The notes under the pieces: model-generated
What the model was told of the DNA's origin: nothing
Databases searched by the model: none
Seen by the model: only the letters and a program-made list of their open reading frames with translations
In this document: one piece after another, positions 33,797-42,124 of the stretch
How positions within the stretch are numbered: the stretch's first letter is position 1
Layout of the letters: each line of letters opens with the position of its first letter
Made by a program: the position numbers and the translations under genes
Assembly: GCA_937951485.1 (NCBI GenBank)
Contig: CALEDJ010000058.1
Span: forward strand, 1 to 64,000
Reading direction: 5' to 3'
Source of the DNA: an uncultured bacterium
GTDB taxonomy: Bacteria > Hydrogenedentota > Hydrogenedentia > Hydrogenedentales > CAILVY01
Length of the DNA: 64,000 nucleotides

Positions 33797-33876
33797 CAAC
33801 ATGATGTGCCCGTGTCGTGCAGATGCGTCATTCCCGCGCAACCCTTTGATCGGCAAATAGCCCGGCAACTATCCAT

Positions 33877-36066
33877 TCACAAGCCCAGAAGAGTAAAGCC
33901 CTGATAGGTGATCAACGCCCCCAGGTATGCCAGGGTTGTCATATAACTGAAGGTCAAAATAGACCAGCGCCATTGCGCGGTTTCGCGCCGGATGACGAAA
34001 AGCGTGGCGGCGCACTGACAGCATAACGCGAAGAACACAATGATGGAGAGTCCGACCGGGATATTGAACAGTTTCTCGCCATCGCTGCGTTCCACAGCCT
34101 TCAGGCGTTGTGACAAGACCTGATAGGCGCTGTCGTCTTCATATTCCAGGTTGAGGATGGTGGCGAGGGTCGCGATGAAGACTTCGCGCGCGGGGAAACT
34201 GGCGATGACGGCGGTGGCGATACGCCAATCCCAACCCATCGGGCGGAAAACCGGCTCCACCATGCGTCCGAGGCGCCCCAGAAAACTGTTGCGGAGGTGC
34301 GCCCCCGCTTCCTTGTGATCAATTTCCTGGAGCGCCTTGTCGCGCTCGGGGCCTTCCGGCATATGCGCCATGGTTTCGGCGCGCTGCACCTCGAATTCTT
34401 CCTCGATTGTTGCGGAATGCGGGAAATACGCCAGCGCCCAGACGATGACCGCCACCGAGAAAATCAGCGTGCCGGCGCGCACAAGGAATTCACGACCCTC
34501 CCGGTACAGTTTTCGTATCACGGAACGGGGCTGCGGCATTTTGTAACTGGGCATTTCCATAATGAACGGAGATTTCTGGCCCCTGAAAATGGTGCGCTTG
34601 AATATCCAGGCCGCCGGTCCCGTCACGGCAATGCCCAGAATGTACGCGCAAAACAGCGTCAACCCCTGAAGCCCGATGATGCCGCCCAGAAAGCGGCGTT
34701 CCGGAATCAGGGCGGCGATCATGACGGTATAGACCAAAAGACGCGCGGAACAACTCATCAGCGGCGCAACGAGAATGGTGGCGAAACGATCGCGCTGGTT
34801 GTGAATCACGCGGGTGGCGGTGATGCCGGGCACGGCGCAGGCAAAACAGGAGAGCATGGGGATGAAAGACTGCCCGCTGAGTCCGCACCAACTCATGATC
34901 TTGTCCATGAGAAAGGCGGCGCGCGCCATGTAGCCGCAGTCTTCAAGGATGGCGATAAAAAGGCTCAGCAGCAGAATCTGCGGCAAAAACACCACCACGC
35001 TGCCCACCCCCCCGATGATGCCGTCCACCACGAGGCTTCTAAGCATGCCGGAGGGCAATGTACCGCCGACGGCAGTGCCCACCCAGCCGACCATGGCCTC
35101 CACGGCGTGCATTGCAGGCAGCGCGCCCGAATATATGGACTGGAAGACCAGCATCATGATCCCCAGAAAACATAAGGTGCCAAGGACGCGATGCGTCAGG
35201 ACGTCATCAAGGCGGTCAGACCCTGTGACGGGGCGTTCGGAAGGGAGACGGAGCGTCCGGCGCGTGACCTCCTCCGCCCAACGGTAGCGCTCCCGCGCTT
35301 CTGTGGCGGCAAGCGTGATTTCTCCGGATTGCGCCTCCCGCCGCCGTGCGCGGATTAGATTTGCGCATTGCTCCCCCAGCGTCCGCACCAGCCGTTCTTC
35401 GGCATACCCTTCCTCATCCACCAGCACGCGGAAGGCTTCCGCCCTGGGCACTGTGCGGCCGAGCGTTGTCTTGAATTGTTCCAAGTCCGCCGTCAGCGAA
35501 TCCACCGCTTTGGAGAGGCATTCGGGAAAACGGCACACCGGCTGCGCCGGGGGAATGTGGCCTTCCACCATGCGGCGAATCTCACGAAGAAGCGCATCCA
35601 CCCCTTTTCCTATGTGGGCGCACAACGGAACCACGGGTGCGCCGATTTCCCTGGAAAGCGCCTCCAGATCAATGATCACCCCCAGGCGCGCCGCCACATC
35701 CATCATGTTCAGGGCGATAATAATTGGTTTGCCGAGTTCCAGCAACTGGGATACAAAATACAGATTGCGCTCAAGATTGGAAGCGTCCACCACCACCACC
35801 AGCCCGATGACCGGATGTTCGTGCGGCACCTGGTTCAGCAGGATATCCGCGACAATCATCTCGTCAGGCGAACGGGCGGCGAGGCTGTAGGCCCCCGGCA
35901 TGTCAACGATTTCAGCGTCAATGCCGTGCTCGCGCAATTCACCGTGTTTGCGTTCCACAGTGACGCCGGGATAATTCCCCGTGCTGTGTGAGAGGCCGGT
36001 CAGGTCGTTGAATACCGCCGTTTTTCCCACATTGGGATTGCCCACAAGGGCCAGCGCTTTTATCAT
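33877..36066 (-). CDS. feoB: Ferrous iron transporter FeoB
   Basis: A 729-residue GTPase-linked membrane transporter. The N-terminal G domain has LVGNPNVGKTAVFNDLTG (G1), a DMPGAYSL segment (G3) and ALNMMDVAA (G4, NMMD variant of NxxD). It is followed by a helical GDI-like region and about seven to eight hydrophobic segments containing the two Gate domains (LLSLFIAILEDCGYMARAAF and the second half). It imports Fe2+ across the inner membrane. The gene overlaps feoA by 4 bp (ATGA). No feoC is seen; the C-terminus ends at FTLLGL. The operon dtxR-feoA-feoB is read from the minus strand and is probably iron-regulated through the upstream operator. Confidence 0.97.
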   Translation of the reverse strand: MIKALALVGNPNVGKTAVFNDLTGLSHSTGNYPGVTVERKHGELREHGIDAEIVDMPGAYSLAARSPDEMIVADILLNQVPHEHPVIGLVVVVDASNLERNLYFVSQLLELGKPIIIALNMMDVAARLGVIIDLEALSREIGAPVVPLCAHIGKGVDALLREIRRMVEGHIPPAQPVCRFPECLSKAVDSLTADLEQFKTTLGRTVPRAEAFRVLVDEEGYAEERLVRTLGEQCANLIRARRREAQSGEITLAATEARERYRWAEEVTRRTLRLPSERPVTGSDRLDDVLTHRVLGTLCFLGIMMLVFQSIYSGALPAMHAVEAMVGWVGTAVGGTLPSGMLRSLVVDGIIGGVGSVVVFLPQILLLSLFIAILEDCGYMARAAFLMDKIMSWCGLSGQSFIPMLSCFACAVPGITATRVIHNQRDRFATILVAPLMSCSARLLVYTVMIAALIPERRFLGGIIGLQGLTLFCAYILGIAVTGPAAWIFKRTIFRGQKSPFIMEMPSYKMPQPRSVIRKLYREGREFLVRAGTLIFSVAVIVWALAYFPHSATIEEEFEVQRAETMAHMPEGPERDKALQEIDHKEAGAHLRNSFLGRLGRMVEPVFRPMGWDWRIATAVIASFPAREVFIATLATILNLEYEDDSAYQVLSQRLKAVERSDGEKLFNIPVGLSIIVFFALCCQCAATLFVIRRETAQWRWSILTFSYMTTLAYLGALITYQGFTLLGL

Positions 36067-36332
36067 GCGCCAGGCTCCAGTTCAACCAGCGCCGCCTCCG
36101 ATTTGCGCATGGTCAGATACGACCCCCGCACCTGGACCACCATTGGATCACCCAGCGGCGCAAAGCGAACGACCGAGACCTCCGCGCCCCGGCACACGCC
36201 CATCTCCAAAAGGCGTTGCTGAATGGCGCCTGCGCCGGTCACCCGCGCCACTACCCCCCGTTGCCCCCGAAGCAACTGATCCAGGCTTCTGCGTGATCCT
36301 GCTTTAGCGGTGTCTGATGGGGAACCTTGCAT
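36063..36332 (-). CDS. feoA: FeoA domain protein
   Basis: An 89-residue SH3-like FeoA protein from ATG 36332, which has GGAGCAGGA directly upstream. The track's 191-residue frame runs back into an unrelated frame of dtxR and is rejected. Recognisable features are LDQLLRGQRGVVARVTGAGA followed by QQRLLEMGVCRGAEV and a final MRKSEAALVELE strand. FeoA assists FeoB in ferrous iron uptake. It overlaps feoB by 4 bp and follows dtxR by 23 bp, the second gene of a three-gene operon. Confidence 0.93.
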   Translation of the reverse strand: MQGSPSDTAKAGSRRSLDQLLRGQRGVVARVTGAGAIQQRLLEMGVCRGAEVSVVRFAPLGDPMVVQVRGSYLTMRKSEAALVELEPGA

Positions 36333-36355
36333 TCCTGCTCCTGCTTCATGGCGGC

Positions 36356-36856
36356 TCACAAAGAAGCGCCTTGGTGATTCCGCATCTGTTCCCGAACCTT
36401 TTCCGCCAAAGCCGTGTCGCTTAACAGGCAACGCATCAACGCCATCAGGCGGCGCCCGGTGTCCATGCTCATCAGATGCTCCATTTTGCAGGCATCCGCC
36501 ATCGCCATATCGCGGTCCACACCCAACACCTGCTCGAAGAAGCGCGCCAGAATGGAAAAATTCTCCTCCACCAGCGTGGCAATCCGTTTGCCCTCCTCCG
36601 TCAACAACAGGAACCGATGCGGGTCCTCGCCAACCCATCCACGCTTCTTCAACTGGCTCAGGGCCATTGATGCGGCCCCCCGCGATATCTCCAGCATCTC
36701 CGCCACATCCGTCGAACGCGCGTACCCCAACTCACTGCGCAGATGGTCAATCGCCATCAGGTAATGCGCCATGGAATGCGACGGCTTGTTGCGGTCAAAT
36801 TCCCGCCAATAACTGCCGTCGTTCTTCGGTTTGGGAGCAGCGGATTTCGTTGGCAT
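36356..36856 (-). CDS. Iron-dependent transcriptional regulator, DtxR family
   Basis: A 166-residue DtxR/MntR-type regulator. The N-terminal winged helix contains RSTDVAEMLEISRGAASMAL, and the dimerisation/metal-binding part has MAMADACKMEHLMSMDT, with the conserved Cys/Glu/His ligands. There is no C-terminal SH3-like domain fused, but a FeoA protein (an SH3-like fold) is the next gene. It should bind Fe2+ (or Mn2+) and repress the feoAB operon, including itself. An ACTTGT-N6-ACAGGT palindrome covers the -10 box upstream. The first 30 residues (MPTKSAAPKPKND) are a basic tail absent from the family core. Confidence 0.9.
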   Translation of the reverse strand: MPTKSAAPKPKNDGSYWREFDRNKPSHSMAHYLMAIDHLRSELGYARSTDVAEMLEISRGAASMALSQLKKRGWVGEDPHRFLLLTEEGKRIATLVEENFSILARFFEQVLGVDRDMAMADACKMEHLMSMDTGRRLMALMRCLLSDTALAEKVREQMRNHQGASL

Positions 36857-36891
36857 GGGGGCTTCCGTTAATGCGGCTGAACAACACTTCT

Positions 36892-36926
36892 ACTTGTATT
36901 ATAACAGGTTCTGGCTGTTGATCCAA
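36892..36926 (-). promoter_or_regulatory. Promoter and candidate metal-regulator operator of the dtxR-feoAB operon
   Basis: On the minus strand the -10 box TATAAT (36898-36903) is centred exactly in an inverted repeat, ACCTGT-N6-ACAAGT (36892-36909). A weak -35 (TTGGAT, 36921-36926) stands 17 bp upstream. DtxR-family repressors usually bind such a palindrome over the promoter, so negative autoregulation is likely. Promoter and repeat are visible; the binding protein is inferred. Confidence 0.65.
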
Positions 36927-37046
36927 AAAGCGGCGGGGGATTGCGGAACAGCATGTGAAAATGACTCGGCAAGCCATGATTTGACTATGGCCTTCCGGAG
37001 ACCCTAGGCTGGCGTGGTCCCGTGGATGCGCAACGAGAGGGAACGA

Positions 37047-37808
37047 ATGAACGACAGGGATCATGCCTCCGGCGGACAGAAAGCGGCGATGTCCCGCGAA
37101 TCAGCGCCCGCATTTACGCACGATGAAGTCTTTCGCCTCATATCCTTGGCATCGCCGGGGGCGCGAATTCTGGATATTCCCGCCGGGTCCGGGGCCTTCA
37201 CCAACCGTCTGCAGGCTGCGGGATATGACGTGATCGCTTCGGATATTGTTGCGCACCCTGCGGTGCCGCCATCGCGCTTCCGGCAGGCCGACATGAATCT
37301 GCCGCTGCCGTTTGACGATGCCTCCTTCGATGCCGTGGCATCCATCGAAGGACTGGAGCACATTCAACGGCCATTCGATTTTATCCGGGAATGCCGCCGC
37401 ATTCTGCGTTCCGACGGGTTTCTGGTGCTTTCCACACCGAATGTCTCATCCCTGCGATCGCGGTGGCGCTGGTTCCTGACGGGATTCCACAACAAGTGTA
37501 AATATCCCCTGGATGAAACTTTTCCGCAGCCGCGCCATCACATCAACATGCGGTCCTATCCGGAACTGCGCTATATGTTCCACACCAGCGGTTTTCGCAT
37601 CGAATGCGTGCGCACCAACCGGATAAAGCCGGTGAATTGGCTTTATTTGCCTTGGGTACCGCCGGCTTATGCGATCACCCGCCTCGCCATGCGACGGGCG
37701 GCGCGCACGTCGGAACACCGCCGCGTGGTGGGGGAGACCATCGGCCAGATGTTTTCCCGGGCGGTGTTGTTCGGAGAGACGCTGATCGTGGTGGCGCGAC
37801 CGAAATGA
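37047..37808 (+). CDS. Class I SAM-dependent methyltransferase
   Basis: About 253 residues from ATG 37047, with GAGAGGGA upstream. The nucleotide-binding motif ILDIPAGSGAFTNRL is followed by an acidic DIVAHP region, DASFDAVASIEGLEHI and an ILRSDGFLVLSTPN strand, as in Methyltransf_11/UbiE-like enzymes. Residues after 150 include a LYLPWVPPAYAITRL hydrophobic stretch that might form a membrane-associated helix. The substrate is unknown. It is followed, with a possible coupling overlap at a non-chosen start, by the sialidase-like gene 71 bp downstream. Confidence 0.85.
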   Translation: MNDRDHASGGQKAAMSRESAPAFTHDEVFRLISLASPGARILDIPAGSGAFTNRLQAAGYDVIASDIVAHPAVPPSRFRQADMNLPLPFDDASFDAVASIEGLEHIQRPFDFIRECRRILRSDGFLVLSTPNVSSLRSRWRWFLTGFHNKCKYPLDETFPQPRHHINMRSYPELRYMFHTSGFRIECVRTNRIKPVNWLYLPWVPPAYAITRLAMRRAARTSEHRRVVGETIGQMFSRAVLFGETLIVVARPK

Positions 37809-37879
37809 ACACGGCCCAACACAGACCGACACGGACCATTATGGACAGATGCGAAACGATATGGAGAGGAGCGCTTGAG

Positions 37880-39067
37880 ATGAGAGCGGCTATGGGGTGT
37901 TTTTTCTGGCTTCTCCTGGGCCCGGCGGCGTGGGGCGAAACAGCGGTCGCCCCGCCGGGCGTAGTGATTCATCACAGTCCGCAAGCCACCGGCTTGTACA
38001 TCGGATCGCCGAGCATTACGGTGTTGCCCAACGGCGATTACCTCGCTTCTCACGATTACTTCGGCCCGGAGAGCAATGAGCACGAATGCGCCACGGCGCG
38101 GGTGTACAGGTCCGACGACCGCGGCGAAACCTGGCGGCATATTGCGGAACTGCAATGTCTGTTCTGGCCCAAACTCTTCACGCACCGCGGTGCGGTCTAT
38201 ATTCTGGGCGTGGAAAAGCATCACGGGCGCATCGTCATCCGGCGTTCCACAGACGACGGCATGACATGGACCGCGCCCGCCGATGCCGACAGCGGACTTC
38301 TTACGCCCGAAGGGGAATTCCACACCGCGCCGATGCCCGTCATCGAACATGACGGCAGGTTGTGGCGCGCATTTGAGGACGCCATGGGCGGCACGCGGTG
38401 GGGCGAACGTTACCGCGCTTTCATGATGTCCATCCCCGTTGATGCCGACCTGCTCCGCGCGGACAACTGGACCTTCAGCAACGTCGTTGCGCGCCACCCG
38501 GAATGGCTGGGCGGTGATTTCCGGGGCTGGCTGGAAGGCAATGCCGTCGTCACGCGCGACGGCCGGATGGTCAATATCCTGCGCGTGGATACGCCCGCCT
38601 GCCCGGAAAAAGCCGCCATCGTCACCATCAGCGACGATGGCAAAACGGCATCCTTCGACCCTGACACGGGATTCGTTGATTTCCCCGGCGGCGCGAAGAA
38701 ATTCACCATCCGCTACGACAAGGAAAGCGGCCTCTACTGGTCCATCGCCACCATCGTCCCCCAAAAACATCAGGACGCCGGGCGGCCGGGCGGCATCCGC
38801 AACACCCTCGCCCTGACCGCCTCCGCCGACTTGCGCATCTGGGTTGTCCGGTGCATTCTGCTGTACCATCCCGATGTCGCCGCCCACGGTTTTCAATATG
38901 TGGACTGGCAATTCGACGGCGATGATCTCATCGCCGTGTGTCGCACCGCGCACGACGACGGCATCGGCGGCGCACGCAATAACCATGATGCCAACTTTCT
39001 TACCTTCCACCGCATCAAGGATTTTCGCATCCTGACCGGCAAGGATTCCGTGGCGGACTGGCGCTGA
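37880..39067 (+). CDS. Secreted sialidase-like (BNR/Asp-box) protein
   Basis: About 395 residues from ATG 37880 (MRAAMGCFFWLLLGPAAWGE), which has AGGAG eight nt upstream and starts with a clear signal peptide; the ORF track start is much too early. Asp-box motifs SDDRGETW and STDDGMTW, with the SITVLPNGDYLASHDYFGPE strand, place it in the six-bladed propeller sialidase superfamily. Many members of this type in Planctomycetes-like genomes are exo-alpha-sialidase-like glycoside hydrolases or carbohydrate-binding propellers. The catalytic Tyr/Glu and Arg triad could not be confirmed by eye. It is periplasmic or extracellular. Confidence 0.8.
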   Translation: MRAAMGCFFWLLLGPAAWGETAVAPPGVVIHHSPQATGLYIGSPSITVLPNGDYLASHDYFGPESNEHECATARVYRSDDRGETWRHIAELQCLFWPKLFTHRGAVYILGVEKHHGRIVIRRSTDDGMTWTAPADADSGLLTPEGEFHTAPMPVIEHDGRLWRAFEDAMGGTRWGERYRAFMMSIPVDADLLRADNWTFSNVVARHPEWLGGDFRGWLEGNAVVTRDGRMVNILRVDTPACPEKAAIVTISDDGKTASFDPDTGFVDFPGGAKKFTIRYDKESGLYWSIATIVPQKHQDAGRPGGIRNTLALTASADLRIWVVRCILLYHPDVAAHGFQYVDWQFDGDDLIAVCRTAHDDGIGGARNNHDANFLTFHRIKDFRILTGKDSVADWR

Positions 39068-39255
39068 CCTGGAGTGCGCTGTCTGCTCAGCGCTTTTTGC
39101 CGGGCTTTCCAAGTCTCGTTCAATTCAGCCAAAGCGCCGAACAATCGGCGCGCCCCAGATGGTTTTTGAAAACGGTTTTTGTGATGCAGGGGAAAACAAT
39201 CATGCTGATCGAACCGTGTACCGAGGCGTGGGAGAAGAGGGGCGCTTCAAGACGA

Positions 39256-39285
39256 TTGCGGGGCGGGAATAGTGTTGCCTATAAT
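39256..39285 (+). promoter_or_regulatory. Candidate promoter of trxB
   Basis: A perfect -10 TATAAT at 39280-39285 with TTGCGG (39256-39261) 18 bp upstream; the -35 matches poorly. The leader to the start at 39339 is about 45 nt. Apart from this, the 271-bp gap between the sialidase-like gene and trxB shows nothing else. Confidence 0.5.
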
Positions 39286-39338
39286 CGCGTTCCCATGGGG
39301 ATAAAACCGAAACACAGCATCAATAGGGAGTTGCAGGA

Positions 39339-40286
39339 ATGGAAAATGTGTTGATTATTGGTTCCGGGCCGGCGGGCTATACGGCGGCTTTGTACACGGC
39401 GCGGGCGAATCTGTCGCCGTTATGCCTGGAAGGTGAACCCAGCCAGGACATGCTGCCCGGCGGGCAGTTGATGACGACAACGGAGGTCGAGAATTATCCA
39501 GGCTATCCAGAGGGCGTAAGCGGTCCGAAAATGATGGAGGACTTCAAAAAGCAGGCGGAACGTTTCGGTGCGCGCTTCGAATACAAGACTGCCACCAAAG
39601 TGGACTTTTCCACGCGACCGTTCAAGGTATGGGCAGGGGAAGAGTTATTTGAGGCGAAGACCGTGATCATCGCCACCGGCGCGTCCGCGAAATATCTGGG
39701 GCTGGAATCCGAGCAGCATTTCCTGAATCGCGGGGTCTCCGCATGCGCCACATGCGACGGCGCGCTGCCGCGTTTCCGGAACAAGCCGCTCGTTGTGGTG
39801 GGCGGCGGCGACACGGCGATGGAAGAAGCGCTGTTCCTGGCGAATTTCGCCTCCAAAGTGCATGTGGTGCATCGGCGCGATCAATTCCGCGCAAGCAAGA
39901 TCATGGGCGACCGTGTGCTGAAGCACCCCAAGATTACTGTGGAATGGAACAGCGTGGTGGAGGAAATCCTGGGAAACGATCAGGACGGCGTGACGGGGGT
40001 GCGGCTGAAGGATGTCCAGACGGGGGAGACGCGGGAGATCGCCTGCGCGGGCTATTTCGCGGCCATCGGCCACAAACCCAACACGGATATTTTCAAAGGC
40101 ATATTGGAAATGCGCGAGAACGGCTATCTCATCACAAAGCCCGACAGCACCTGCACCAATATCGAAGGCGTCTTCGCCTGCGGCGATGTGCGAGACCCCG
40201 TATATCGGCAAGCCGTCACCGCCGCGGGCAACGGCTGCATGGCGGCCATTGACGCCACCCGCTGGCTGGAAGCCCAGGAAGGCTGA
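39339..40286 (+). CDS. trxB: Thioredoxin reductase
   Basis: A 315-residue flavoprotein, the normal length. FAD-binding motif [20 protein letters not shown], redox-active CATC (in [11 protein letters not shown]), NAD(P)H-binding [15 protein letters not shown], and [20 protein letters not shown] near the end. It reduces thioredoxin with NADPH in the cytoplasm. The ATG at 39339 is preceded by GGGAGTTGCAGGA, although the exact SD spacing is loose. The downstream minus-strand small gene converges with it, with 15 bp between them. Confidence 0.97.
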   Translation: MENVLIIGSGPAGYTAALYTARANLSPLCLEGEPSQDMLPGGQLMTTTEVENYPGYPEGVSGPKMMEDFKKQAERFGARFEYKTATKVDFSTRPFKVWAGEELFEAKTVIIATGASAKYLGLESEQHFLNRGVSACATCDGALPRFRNKPLVVVGGGDTAMEEALFLANFASKVHVVHRRDQFRASKIMGDRVLKHPKITVEWNSVVEEILGNDQDGVTGVRLKDVQTGETREIACAGYFAAIGHKPNTDIFKGILEMRENGYLITKPDSTCTNIEGVFACGDVRDPVYRQAVTAAGNGCMAAIDATRWLEAQEG

Positions 40287-40301
40287 TTCGCTCCGACCTC
40301 G

Positions 40302-40460
40302 TCAGCAGCACTCGAAATGCGTCTGGAAAAACTGAATGATCTGATTGATCAGGCTGAAGATCGCTGAAATCGTGGCGACCACCTGTTGTATGGCGTACAA
40401 CAGGAATTCGTAATCGGCTGCGAGAGCCGGCGTGCCGGTGAAACGTGGGGCGTGTTGCAT
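40302..40460 (-). CDS. Small hydrophobic protein of 52 residues, unknown
   Basis: A short frame, read from ATG 40460 with AAGGAG nine nt upstream; a second ATG at 40478 is possible. The product MQHAPRFTGTPALAADYEFL... contains one hydrophobic/amphipathic helix of about 27 residues (FLLYAIQQVVATISAIFSLI) and ends in Cys-Cys. It is probably a small membrane or amphipathic peptide. The upstream leader has a -10-like TATACT and a perfect 8-bp hairpin, so it probably has its own transcript. It lies downstream of aceA and converges with trxB. The track only shows it fused to a long antisense frame. No homologue is recognised; support is from the SD site, start and amino-acid pattern. Confidence 0.5.
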   Translation of the reverse strand: MQHAPRFTGTPALAADYEFLLYAIQQVVATISAIFSLINQIIQFFQTHFECC

Positions 40461-40507
40461 CGTTTTCTTCTCCTTCATGACGGTGTCACTCCGTTTTCTC
40501 TTGCTTT

Positions 40508-40546
40508 GCCCGGCAGCAATGCCGGGCCAGAACCGTCTCAAGTATA
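40508..40546 (-). promoter_or_regulatory. Leader hairpin and -10 box of the small gene
   Basis: TATACT (minus strand; 40541-40546) is a good -10 candidate; no clear -35 is visible. Between it and the small gene lies a perfect 8-bp hairpin GCCCGGCA-N4-TGCCGGGC (40508-40527). It could be a leader structure controlling translation or a terminator for trxB read-through. Confidence 0.45.
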
Positions 40547-40670
40547 GCAAATGGGGGTGGCTCAATGTGTCCAAATGGTCCGGGCGGACTGACAGAAAAT
40601 CCTCCAATCGGCCCGACCGGGCCAGTCTGGGGGGGGCCTCCATTGGAATCACCGTCAAGGTATATAACCA

Positions 40671-40699
40671 GGCGGGCGCCACGCGCTGCGGCGCCCGCC
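40671..40699 (-). terminator. Hairpin after aceA, candidate terminator
   Basis: GGCGGGCGCC (40671-40680) pairs perfectly with GGCGCCCGCC (40690-40699) around a 9-nt loop. It starts about 21 bases after the aceA stop codon on the minus strand. No U-run follows on that strand, so factor-independent termination is uncertain. Confidence 0.5.
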
Positions 40700-40720
40700 C
40701 ATTTTCAAGTCTGAAAGGTT

Positions 40721-42082
40721 TTATTTGACGGCGAATTGGGCCTCTTCGGTGGAGCCTTCCATAGCGGTAACGGAAGTGGTGCCGCCGGTGATGACGTTCA
40801 GCACGCGGTCGAAGTAGCCGGTGCCCACGAATTTCTGGTGGCTGATCGCACGGTAGCCTTTGTCGGTTTCGTGGGCGAATTCCTCCTCCTGGAAGGAGGA
40901 ATACGCAGCCATGCCTTCCGTCCGGTAGCGATAGGCCAGGTTGAACATGCCCATGTTGAGGGTGTGGAATCCGGCAAGGGTGACGAACTGGAACTTGTAC
41001 CCCATGGCGGCGAGTTCGCGCTGGAATTTCGCGATCACGTCGTCGGGCAGGTTGCGTTTCCAGTTGAAGGACGGGGAGCAGTTGTAACTCAGCAACTTGT
41101 TGGGATAGACCCGCTTGATGCCCTCGGCGAAACGTTTGGCCTCTTCCAGGCTGGGATAGGAGGTTTCGCACCAGATCATGTCGGCATACGGCGCATAGGA
41201 GAGGCCGCGCGCGATGGCGGACTCAACGCCGGGCCGGACCCGATAGAATCCCTCTGGGGTGCGCTCATTGGAAATGATGAAGGGGTGGTCCCGCTCGTCA
41301 ATGTCGCTGGTGATGAAGGTGGCGGCGTCGGCGTCGGTGCGCGCGATAAGCACGGTGGGCACGGCGCAGACGTCGGCCGCGAACCGGGCCGCAATCAGTT
41401 TGGTGATAAACTCCTGTGTGGGAACCAGCACCTTGCCGCCGAGATGTCCGCATTTCTTGGCGGAGGCCAACTGGTCTTCGAAATGCACGCCCGCCGCGCC
41501 CGCGTCAATCATCTGCTTCATGAGTTCATAGGCGTTGAGCGGACCGCCGAAGCCCGCTTCGGCGTCGGCGACTATCGGGGCGAACCAGTAGGGGCCTTCC
41601 TTGCGGCCATCAAGCACCTGCACCTGGTCGGCGCGGCGCAGGGCGTTGTTGATCTTGCGCACCACGGCAGGAACGCTGTTGCTGGGATACAGGCTCTGAT
41701 CGGGGTACATCTCATCGGCGAGGTTGGCGTCGGCGGCGACCTGCCACCCGCTGACGTAAATCGCCTTCAGTCCCGCCTCCACCTGCTGAATCGCCTGATT
41801 GCCGGTCAGTGCGCCGAGCGCGGCGATGAAAGGCTCGGTCTGGAGAAGGTACCAGAGGCGGTCCGCGCCGACCTGGGCGAAGGTGTATTCAATCTTCAGC
41901 GTGCCGCGCGCGCGGAGTACGTCTTCGGGGGTGTAGGGCCGGGTGATGCCGTCCCAACGGGGGTCGTTTGCCCACAGGTCCCGGAGCACGTCCAGGCGAT
42001 CCGGGTCAATGTCGTGGCTCAGGATGATTCTGGCCAGCGCTTTCGCGCGCTCATCCACGGTGCGTCGTTCAATGTATGGCAT
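40721..42082 (-). CDS. aceA: Isocitrate lyase
   Basis: A 453-residue enzyme from ATG 42082 (GGAGGGAAAAG upstream). It shows the family signature [13 protein letters not shown] with the catalytic cysteine (KKCGH), the Mg2+ site [14 protein letters not shown], and the [12 protein letters not shown] strand. It cleaves isocitrate to glyoxylate and succinate, the first step of the glyoxylate shunt. It follows aceB (malate synthase) on the minus strand with 42 bp between them and is probably cotranscribed with it. A hairpin follows its stop codon. Length and residues indicate a complete, active enzyme of the AceA (not PrpB methylisocitrate lyase) type. Confidence 0.97.
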   Translation of the reverse strand: MPYIERRTVDERAKALARIILSHDIDPDRLDVLRDLWANDPRWDGITRPYTPEDVLRARGTLKIEYTFAQVGADRLWYLLQTEPFIAALGALTGNQAIQQVEAGLKAIYVSGWQVAADANLADEMYPDQSLYPSNSVPAVVRKINNALRRADQVQVLDGRKEGPYWFAPIVADAEAGFGGPLNAYELMKQMIDAGAAGVHFEDQLASAKKCGHLGGKVLVPTQEFITKLIAARFAADVCAVPTVLIARTDADAATFITSDIDERDHPFIISNERTPEGFYRVRPGVESAIARGLSYAPYADMIWCETSYPSLEEAKRFAEGIKRVYPNKLLSYNCSPSFNWKRNLPDDVIAKFQRELAAMGYKFQFVTLAGFHTLNMGMFNLAYRYRTEGMAAYSSFQEEEFAHETDKGYRAISHQKFVGTGYFDRVLNVITGGTTSVTAMEGSTEEAQFAVK

Positions 42083-42124
42083 GTTTCTTTTCCCTCCATC
42101 CAAGGTGTTTCAGTTCACACAGAT

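Noticed and set aside
32087-33868. 593-codon minus-strand ORF
   Set aside because: Antisense to the secreted LamG/propeller gene, which has a signal peptide, repeats and SD site.
36063-36638. 191-codon FeoA with a long N-terminus
   Set aside because: The first 100 residues overlap dtxR in another frame; ATG 36332 with an SD site gives a normal 89-residue FeoA.
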